In this document: positions 55,851 through 64,000 of the stretch, piece after piece
Layout of the letters: the number at the start of each line of letters is the position of its first letter
Numbering within the stretch: position 1 is the first letter of the stretch
Assembly (NCBI GenBank): GCA_032622095.1
Contig: CP136063.1
Span: 80,081,980-80,145,979 of the forward strand
From: Siphonodentalium dalli
Taxonomy: Eukaryota; Mollusca; Scaphopoda; Gadilida; Siphonodentaliidae
Reading direction: 5' to 3'
Length of the DNA: 64,000 nt
Program-made: the position numbers and the translations under genes
The notes under the pieces: generated by a model
What the model was told of the DNA's origin: nothing
Seen by the model: the letters and a program-made list of their open reading frames with translations, nothing else
Databases searched by the model: none

Positions 55851-57300
55851 TCAAAATATTTATTGATGACATTAGCGCCGAATTTGATGATTCGTGCAAA
55901 CCGGTTAAAGTTGGCGAAAAATCTCTAAGTCATATGCTATTTGCAGATGATCTGGTTATGCTATCTGAAACTGCTGAAGGTATGCAAAGATGTTTGAATA
56001 AATTGGAGAATTACAGCATAAGGAACAAAGTAGAAGTGAATCTTCAGAAAACTAAATGCCTGATATTCAGGAAACGAGCAACAAAAAAACTAACTGCCTT
56101 TAAATTAAGCAACACTCCGTTGGAAACAGTTAAGGAATATACCTATCTTGGTATTAAATTTTGTGCGAATGGAAAATTTTGCAAAGCCCAGATAGATGTT
56201 AACAACAAAGGGTTAAAAGCAATGTATAGTTTAATGTCATCCTTGCGCAAACATGAAATTTTCTCAGTAAGCATTTGGTGTAAACTATTTGACAAGCTGA
56301 TAAAACCTATCGTTTTATATGGTTGCGAAATATGGGCATCGCATATTAATATTAACAAGCTCGAATCTATTCCATGTGAAATTACACATATTAAATTTTG
56401 TAAATCAGTGTTGGGTTTAAATAGAATGGCGTCTAATCACGCGACAAGAGCAGAATTGGGCAGATTTCCGATAGCACATGATGCGATAATGAATGCTGTA
56501 AGATATATGCTTAAACTGTCTGAAAGAAAACCGAATATGTTACTTCAGAATTCTGCCCAAATATGCGAGGAATATATAATTCCACCGTTTTTGGCAGAAG
56601 CACTTCACATGCCAAAAATAAGCGGTTTAGAGAATAACCTATCGCTGGAATATCTCAATAAAGTCCGGGAAGAATTAAAATGCGTTCATATTCTAACGTT
56701 CAAAAACGAAATATTCGATGACAACAAGAAAAATGGTATGAATAAATGAAGAACGTATCGTTGTTTCAAAGAACAATATGAAATTGAACCATACTTACTC
56801 CAAATTACTAATTTTTATACGAGATCGTGTTTCAGTAAGCTTAGAGTAAGCAATCATAAGTTGCAGGTAGAGGTTGGGCGACACGCTCAGCCAAAAATAC
56901 CTTACGAGAAACGCATATGTAAAAAATGTGAAGCAAATGAAATTGAAACGGAAGAACACTTTATAATGAGATGTGAAAAACATAACCATTTGCGGAAGTG
57001 ATTTTTCACTGAAATAGGAGTTCACCCAGGTTCACCAACCAATTTTCGTAAACTTTGATGAAATAGAAAAGTTCATATTCCTCATGAAGGCTGAACACCC
57101 GAGTATATGCAATCTGATCTGTAACATGGTTCGGCAGTTTTCCGCAAATAAATGAGAATATAGTGTTGAGTTACAAATACATGTTATATATATATTTTAT
57201 ATGAAATTGTCTTGACTTGTGTTTAAATTATCTGTATTATGACAACTGCCCCGCGTGGGTGTATTATGTCAATAAAAAAAAAATGTTATGTTATGTTATA
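55851..57300 (+). mobile_element. LINE copy B, 5'-truncated, two nonsense codons
   Basis: The frame is open from about 55851 (FKIFIDDISAEFDDS) through FADDLVML to 56749. There it stops at a TGA where copy A has TTA. A second TGA replaces AGA at about 56999, followed by a 10-bp duplication near 57028. The 3' UTR lacks the MITE present in copy A and ends in a short (TTATG)n tail. The 271-residue stretch from 55934 covers the RT thumb (KEYTYLGIKFCANGKF) and PIVLYGCEIWASHI. Confidence 0.9.
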
Positions 57301-58563
57301 TATGAACCTTAGTCTTATTTATATAGACCACCCCGTGTACGTGGTATCGCCAAACCGGAAGGTATCGCCAAACCAGACCATGTGGTCTTGATAAATGAAC
57401 ATATTTTCCCTCAGATGAATCGATCTCCCAGTTGAATTGTGATATCCACTATTCAAAATATAATTTCGTAAAGCGGAATGTTCCCTCAATGGGATAGCGA
57501 CCATAGCTAATTGCTCTCACCCCGATAAATTTAATGGAATTTCCGGCTCATTTAGGATTTTATCATTAATAGTAGACACGTTTTGACGTTAGGTAATACG
57601 TTTGAAGCACAATTATCAGCCACTGACGGCGGATAATGCGTGTATCAATAGAACAATTTATGTTTAATTACCATAAAATAGTCTAGCCTACAGAGCGGTT
57701 CGCAAAAAATACTATATCTGCATGCGGTCAAGTGTATAATTTCGGGTGTCAAAGCCGTGGATCGATCCTGCGATGAGATGTCGCCAAACCGGATTTGGGA
57801 TGTCAAAGATGCGGAAGATATACTTCGCATTTTGACGGTTTCTGCTTGAAAATATCCCCATTATCATTCGGACAGGCCAGCACATGGACCAGTTTTAGGG
57901 TGAGGGTGCATGTGCAAGGGCGAAAACGTTTATGTTTGTTTGTGTTTTATGTTCTAATGTCATATTAATAGTATAGGCTATTCTGTGCTATCCGATATTA
58001 TAGGCCCGGAACTGTACAACGAATGGAAAAATTAAATCAGTGTAAATCAATAGTTAGCAGGGACGTGGCTGGGGAGGGTCCCTTTGGGGGTGCTAACCTA
58101 GAGTGTTCTTAATGCACCCACTTTCAGGAACTTCTATTTGCACCCCTGTTAGGTTCGAGTTTTCATCGAGTTTACAACGGTTTCTTCCAACTGTTGGATA
58201 TAACAACCCCTAAGTTTAGATTTTTTCATCTGGCGACCATTTCAGGTGACAAATATGGCGGAATTTATTTAAATTATCTAAATATGCGGGTTTTTATCTG
58301 AAAACAATTTACACACTATACTAAAAAAAAAAAGTGAACCAATTTACGGAAGAATACCCCAGTATGACACCCCAACCAACATACACGTGTGTCCATACGA
58401 GGAAAAGCCACATGCACACACCATATATCCCACCACAACAAACCCAATCCACAACACACACCCATCCCCAACCGTGTACACGATTTCTTATCAATATTGT
58501 TTACATGTGCCACGATTATATATGTATGTACATGTATGTATTGTGTATTAATATTTATACTGT
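57301..58563. other. Intergenic sequence with CGCCAAACC motifs
   Basis: GGTATCGCCAAACCGGAAGG and ATCGCCAAACCAGACC at 57342-57380 recur inverted at 61692-61732, with a further GTCGCCAAACCGG at 57780. CA-rich sequence lies at 58370-58480. No gene is recognised. Confidence 0.45.
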
Positions 58564-58785
58564 GTGGTATCGAACACGTCCACCCTGGCCCTATTCCTTG
58601 ACTTATCTAAAGCGTTCGATACAATAGACCACAATATACTGCTATCAAAACTTGACCACTATGGTATTAGGGGTGTAGCAAAGTCGTGGTTCTATAGTTA
58701 TTTATATAACAGGAGACAATATGTTGAATATTGCGGTTGTGCTTCAAACCTTATGAATACTTCCTGTGGAGTCCCACAAGGCTAA
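58564..58785 (+). pseudogene. RT fragment ending at GVPQG-stop
   Basis: 74 codons of RT fingers and palm: [14 protein letters not shown] with the first catalytic aspartate, [20 protein letters not shown], and SCGVPQG before TAA. Related proteins have a serine or threonine here. Confidence 0.85.
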
Positions 58786-59688
58786 ATTCTTGGGCCAATA
58801 ATCTTTTTAATATACGTGAATGATATGGCAAATTCTACAACAATGGACTTTTTATCGTATGCCGATGATACCACTCTCTTTACAAGCGGTAAAAATTGGG
58901 AATTAGTACAAAGTTATGTCAACAACGAATTAGCCAATGTATTCGATTGGTGCTGCTGTAATAAACTTGCAATTAATATTAATAAAAGCAACTATATGCT
59001 CATACACCCACCGAATAATGACAAAAAATGGAATACTTTGAAAATAAAGTTAAATCACAATGAATTGAAACGAATAGGGAATCTTGGGCACGAATCCTCA
59101 ACAAAATTTTTAGGTATCCATATTGATGAGAACTTGACGTTCAAAAGGCACGTATCCATAATCTGCTCTAAAATATCACATGCAATATATTGTATCAATA
59201 AGGTGAAACATTTTTTCCCGAGTAAAGCGTTGAAAACATTGTACTATGCATTGAATCAAAGCCAATTAGTTTACGGTATCCAAATATGGGGACATGTTCC
59301 AGAAGTCAAGAAAATTTTTCTATTACAAAAACGAGCAATGCGTATAATATGCAATAAGAAGTATAGGAGTCACACAGACCCGCTCTTTAAAAAAGAAAAT
59401 ATCTTGAAAATATATGACTTACACACCATCAATTCTACAATGTTCGTGCATGACTGGTATTATGACCGTCTGCCGGCTTCTTTTAAAATGATGTACAACA
59501 AACGAGCAAAATCAACTCCAAGACACCCTAATCCCCTGCTACTAGAAAAACCTAGAACTAAATTTTCTGGAAGATTACCACACCACGCATTCCCCACAAT
59601 ATGGAACAACCTTGAAGCTGAATTAATACACATGCATACAAAGCAGGCATATATTGAAGAAACGCTTACAGACAAAAATACTTGGTAA
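58786..59688 (+). pseudogene. RT fragment with YADD and C-terminal region
   Basis: The same frame continues directly after the TAA: ILGPIIFLIYVNDM, SYADDTTLF, KFLGIHIDENLTFKRHVS, LVYGIQIWGHVPEVKKIFLL and QKRAMRIICNKKYRSH. This is a typical non-LTR RT second half including the post-RT YGIxIWG and QKRAxR motifs. It is 290 codons long when counted from the internal ATG at 58816. Confidence 0.85.
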
Positions 59689-60642
59689 TTATCTAAAAAA
59701 TGTACGCTGTAAAAACACAGGATGTCCCGACTGTACCGATACATAATACGAATACTTATCTTAAAATAAACACCATGTATACACTTAACACAATCATAGT
59801 TCTACTCTACCATTTTTATTTCCACCACCGCGTCCTCGATCATATCAAATGTTACAATACCAATACCACGATGACTACAAAGCAAGTCATAATATCGACA
59901 CATTAAAGGTGAACAAGCATATTTGAAGTAATGGACACTCATTCCGAGTCTGCTCCTCCAATCTATGATGGTATACACACACATAATTATCACATTTAGT
60001 TAACATTCTCCCTTAAACCTCACTCAACAAAAAGCCCTTCCGGCGAATCATATAAATTCATATTTATTTTTATTGTTACTATAAAAGTTGCATAATCTCT
60101 CCCCAGAATCCTATGAATCAATGAGTATGCAATAATAATTCTGAGTCGGATGATACATCGTGATGAGCTTGTGTTCTGAGATTTCATCATGAGAACTTCT
60201 CTATAATCTGAATACTATTCTCTCAATCTTCGTTTGAAACTAAGACATGCAGAAACTTCTCATACTTTAGAACATGTGACAAGAACGTAACGTTTCCGGG
60301 GAGAGATAAAGCGATATAGTGATCACTCGTCTGGACTGGCTTACAAACATATAAACACTTTTGTAAAAATAACGCCCTGAACATTTTGTCTTATATTATT
60401 TGTTATATATATACGATTAGTCTGTACGTCTACGTGGATATGAATATGAATAATATTCACGCTATCTGATAAATTATTTGTATAATGATATTTGTTATGG
60501 GAGAAACAGGAAAACATGCCCGGCAGGGCTATGTTCCCCCCAGCAATATACTGAATTATTCTAGTTTTATGTTAATTTATTGTACTATTCATATGTGTAT
60601 TGTAAATAAAAATATCCTATCCTATCCTATCCTATCCGGCGA

Positions 60643-61943
60643 TCTGAGAATAAATTCTGAGTCTGATTTTTTGTTTATACGTGGTGTTGTAGCTTGGTAA
60701 GTCCATGCTGACCACATGTGTTACATAGACGCAATAAAGAGGTGACACGTCGATATCCAGATGAGAAGGCACACAAGTGTGCCACACATAATACATTGCA
60801 GTGATCATAACATGTATGGACGTTTAGGGTTAAAATAGAATCGTCACAATATTATCTGATGACTCTTGAAAAAGCCAGACATTGTATAATTTGTAGCTGT
60901 ACGATATATGTATATTCGATAAGATGATTCGGTTTCAGTGTCGTGTAACGGTCTACTCGAGTGTCAACGAGTCTTAAAGTCTGTAAAAATAGCATGATTA
61001 TAACAAATCGTTGATACTTCGTGGCGTTTCGTCCTTCATCTGGGGTCTATATACAAACCCCAAGTATGTTCATTCTAAACGATTAGCTGCATGCATACGA
61101 ACGACAGCATTCACATGCGTGTGATCAAAGCATATGTAAACAATATTTCGACCATGTTAGGGATTCATATTTCAGATGACATTGTCCAATTGCATGATCA
61201 GTCTCAGATACACATAAAAACACGCGAAAACTCATCAGAACTCCTTAAGTGCTACGCATATTTATTGCACAGAAGATCCACTTTTAGTGACCTCTTGGTC
61301 CGCGATTTTGACATCTATCTGGTCCGACAGTGGTCCCTCCATATCGCGCGCATATTGAGAATGGCACTGATTTTTTTAAATCCTGTTCAATCCTGTTCTT
61401 CATTGACAGATTTAGCTATAAACCGACATTTGTTTTGGCAGCGTGGAAGGCCAGTAACTATATACACTATAGATGGAAGTTCTCGAAAATTTTAGTGAGC
61501 AAAAGCAAAAAACCTTTTGAAAAAAATCGCCAACAATTATCAAATGGTTTGATCTGGGAGAACTGACTGACAGCGGATGGGTAAATACTCCTGCTTCGTG
61601 TGGACGTACACATACACGTCCTTCGTTGTCTGTTTTACGATGAGAAATTAAACATATTCCTACATCATATACGTGAAAATGATTTTCCCATTCAGTCTGG
61701 TTTGGCGACACCTTCCTGTTTGGCGATGCCACTTACACGGGGATGTAGACTAAAGTATGGTATAGATTGTCCTTGGAGCATGCAGTTCAGTTCAAAATTG
61801 TACGAGGATATCTCGACGACGAAAGTTCTATTCATTGCATTTCGGTTCTACTCAGTAGATAGTGAAAATTGGCAGATTTTGGTCGACTAACATGTTTTAT
61901 TCCAGAGTGATGTCCATTTCCATTGGTAGTCACATCACTTGCC
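60643..61943. other. Intergenic sequence, no recognised gene
   Basis: A 134-codon plus-strand frame (61091-61495) has no recognisable domain and AT-rich codon content like its surroundings. It begins at a non-ATG or weak start and is not called as a gene. Confidence 0.4.
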
Positions 61944-62406
61944 ATATGTGACCCACCATATCAAATCCAGTCGGAAGTCGGGATTTATTTTACCCTGTGC
62001 CAATGCATTCTCTTATATATGCGAGTCGACCATAGGTCGCCTCGCATATATAAGAGAATGCATTGGCCTAACAATTTTGGACAATATTAATAATTTGTTC
62101 TTGTATTCTTTAACAATTTTATAATTTCACCCATACAGAGCCCCAGACAAACATGAGCAGACGACACTCTTCTATATGCTTCTATATATGTGGGGCTCCC
62201 TGCAGGGTAATGGATGTTTTTTATTTTATGTCCTAAAAATTGTAAGAAACATTTATTTAAAAAACATGATAAAAATTGTTAGGCCAATGCATTCTCTTAT
62301 ATATGCGAGGCGACCTATGGTCGACTCGCATATATAAGAGAATGCATTGGCACAGGGTAAAAAAAATCCCGACTTCCGACTGCATTTGATATGGCGGGTC
62401 ACATAT
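61944..62406. mobile_element. Full-length foldback MITE, CATATGTGACCCACCATATC ends, with two internal hairpins
   Basis: The outer TIRs (ATATGTGACCCACCATATCA, CCAGTCGGAAGTCGGGATTT, CCCTGTGCC) are about 130 bp long and nearly perfect. Each arm contains the hairpin GCCAATGCATTCTCTTATAT...GTCGACC...GGTCG... (61997-62075 and 62276-62355). The centre shares GACAAACATGAGCAGACGAC with 41830-41925. It is the reference copy for fragments at 41701 and 27422. Confidence 0.88.
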
Positions 62407-62699
62407 TGGTAAAGTTCATGTTACAACTTCAGGCTAAACAAATCCCTCAAATATTGGAAATTTGAGTACAGTCCGCGGACTCCTCCTTTAAATTGTGTCA
62501 ACCATTTGGGGCTGTTAGCCTTTTCAACCGTTGGAAACCTTGGGAATTTTAATTATGTTTTGATGTGGGGTGCAATACGATTTTCCATTTTGGAAATCCC
62601 CATCAACTGACACCCTCTATAGCTATACATCCCTGCCAAATATATATAGCTTCGGGCTAGCCGATTACTATGGCAAGCCAAACCGCTATTTAATATTAA

Positions 62700-63352
62700 T
62701 TTTACTTAAAGGGGTACTGTACCCCAATTTCAATAAATTCCCGGTGACAATAGCGATCTAATATGGATGTTATATTATAAAATAACTAATTTGAGTCGAC
62801 GATGTCTACTTAACAGGCTATCGTAAAAGTAAAATTGAATTATTTAATATAAATTCATTTATGGCTGGAGTCATAAAATGGAGAATTATGCCATTACGAG
62901 TTACCGTTCTTGAAATCGCATATGTTGCGTGTCTTTTATCGACGGCCGTTCGCGAACATTATTGAGTTGCAAACAAAACATGTTACCTGCAAAAGAAGGC
63001 CCGTTATAACCGATTCAGAAGAAAAAAAGAGAAAGAAACAAGAGTCATAAAGCGTCAAGTATTTTATAGGGAGTGAGATTGTTCGATGGAAGATATTGAA
63101 TGCATCAATCGAAGTTGAGAGCAATGAACTTCCGGTTCTTCCTGCGACCTGCGTCTTCTCCGGTGAAGGTCAAAAACATGGCGCGTAGTTTGAAATCGTA
63201 ATATTTTTGTTGCCAAGATCAATATTTTCTTCGCTAAATTAGGTTTATACGAAACTCATATAACACGAACACAATCTAACTTGAAAGTTATTTCAATGGG
63301 AGTAAATAAAAAAATCTTTGTGTACAGTACCCCTTTAAGTAAAATAAAATTA
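62700..63352. mobile_element. TIR MITE copy 1, TTTTACTTAAAGGGGTACTG ends
   Basis: TTTTACTTAAAGGGGTACTG-TAC at the left is inverted at 63326-63352. Internal CCGGTGACAATAGCGATCTA, AATTTGAGTCGACGATGT and TGGCTGGAGTCATAAAATGG are shared with copy 2. Confidence 0.85.
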
Positions 63353-63357
63353 CACTT

Positions 63358-63965
63358 TATTTTACTTAAAGGGGTACTGTACGCCATTTTCATAAAATTT
63401 CCGGTGACAACAACGATCTAATATCGATAATATATAGAAACATAAGTAATTTGAGTCGAAGATGTATTCTGTAAACGCTCAGGTTAATAGGCTATCTTAA
63501 AATTTAATAATTTAAAAGTTAATAATTTGATATAAATTGAATTTATGACTGGAGCCATAAAATGGCGTCAATTAAATTACAAATTTCCGTAATCAAACAA
63601 AGTAATTGAGGGATACTGGATTGTTAAACCGATCGCACACACGATCGCTTAAAATATTATGATGATACGAGGAGAACACTCAAGCCACTCACTGACTAGC
63701 GACGATACAATAACTTAAATGATTATATGGGATTAGTATGCCTATAATATAACTTTTATTTGATTCATTTGGTTGAAAACTGTACAAAAATTACTCGACA
63801 ACGACAATTAATTTGTAGTTTTGCATTCCGGTAAATTTGTCATCCGTAACACTACTTCGTACTCAACAGACTTTCAAATAATGAAAAAATTGTTACCTTA
63901 TTCTCCGACTCGGAGACTATACAAACCAACAACAACATTTGGCGTACAGTACCCCTTTAAGTGAT
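63358..63965. mobile_element. TIR MITE copy 2, adjacent to copy 1
   Basis: Same termini (ATTTTACTTAAAGGGGTACT; right end GCGTACAGTACCCCTTTAAG) and the same internal blocks as copy 1. Only about 6 bp separate the two, in the same orientation. After 63965, AT-rich sequence with another TTTTACT-like stretch runs to the window end. Confidence 0.82.
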
Positions 63966-64000
63966 ATAACGGTCATTTTTTATTTTACTCAAGTAAAAAC

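Larger units (their letters stand above)
58564..60642 (+). mobile_element. LINE of a third family, 5'-truncated, with (TATCC)n tail and one ochre codon
   Basis: RT coding starts abruptly near 58570 with [20 protein letters not shown]. It reaches CGVPQG, meets a TAA at 58783-58785, and continues in the same frame with ILGPIIFLIYVNDM, SYADDTTLF (catalytic YADD) and the thumb to a stop at 59688. About 950 bp of 3' UTR follow, ending in aataaaaa and (TATCC)n at about 60612-60642. It differs from both the 35-38 kb LINE and copies A/B at the protein level. Confidence 0.88.

Noticed and set aside
61091-61495. Plus-strand 134-residue frame
   Set aside because: No domain, no similarity recognised, and composition identical to flanking non-coding DNA.
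1-64000. tRNA, rRNA or other structural RNA genes
   Set aside because: I looked for B-box-like GGTTCGAnnCC with a matching A box and for rRNA-like blocks and saw none. A covariance-model scan would be needed to exclude them.

Overview
This window is AT-rich animal genomic DNA. The genes have long repeat-filled introns with GT-AG boundaries. There is no operon structure and bacterial-style gene packing is absent. The repeat repertoire points to a marine mollusc, most likely a bivalve: pearl/HINE-like elements with roughly 160-180 bp core repeats followed by an (ACGG)n-type microsatellite, many foldback MITEs, hAT-type elements and several non-LTR retrotransposons. The species cannot be named from the sequence.

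The one confidently identified host gene is PRIM2, the large (Fe-S) subunit of DNA primase, on the minus strand. Its first coding exon is at 35044-35203. Eight further exons, found by homology and by consistent splice phase, run leftward to 5447-5529, and one more (21370-21409) is tentative. The gene therefore spans at least 30 kb. Three of the four Fe-S cysteines are visible. The last exon or exons, carrying the fourth, were not found and probably lie beyond the left edge. A perfect E2F-type site lies 50 bp upstream of the start codon. A 5'-truncated LINE of about 2.8 kb, in the same orientation, begins only about 155 bp upstream of that codon.

A second likely host gene is an intronless 215-residue protein on the plus strand (45379-46026). 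It ends in a PP1-docking-like KKVTF motif and has no recognised family. A LINE copy sits about 60 bp beyond its stop codon.

The rest is mobile or repetitive DNA. 2.4-8.7 kb: hairpins, a TIR element, a 160-bp duplication and two pearl-like arrays, one nested inside the other. 9.4-17.8 kb: two hAT-type elements and a palindromic repeat family among PRIM2 exons. 18.1-19.4 kb: a 178-bp tandem repeat. 22.6-29.4 kb: foldbacks and a Mutator-like element with a 9-bp target duplication. 31.7-34.6 kb: a TIR element, then a satellite-like array interrupted by a hAT element, all in PRIM2 intron 1. 35.4-38.1 kb: LINE. 40.0-44.3 kb: a very large degenerate inverted repeat whose inner arms are about 21-bp minisatellites in opposite orientation. 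46.1-48.1 and 55.9-57.3 kb: two near-identical LINE copies, one with a MITE in its 3' UTR. 48.7-50.97 kb: a foldback and further repeats. 51.3-52.0 kb: a 40-bp tandem repeat. 58.6-60.6 kb: another LINE. 61.9-64 kb: foldback MITEs.

The most unusual items are the giant inverted repeat, the same ochre codon in the reverse transcriptases of two different LINEs, the MITE that abuts a PRIM2 splice acceptor, and the pearl-like elements that share one architecture but have different terminal hairpins. All comparisons were made by eye; no alignment or database search was run.
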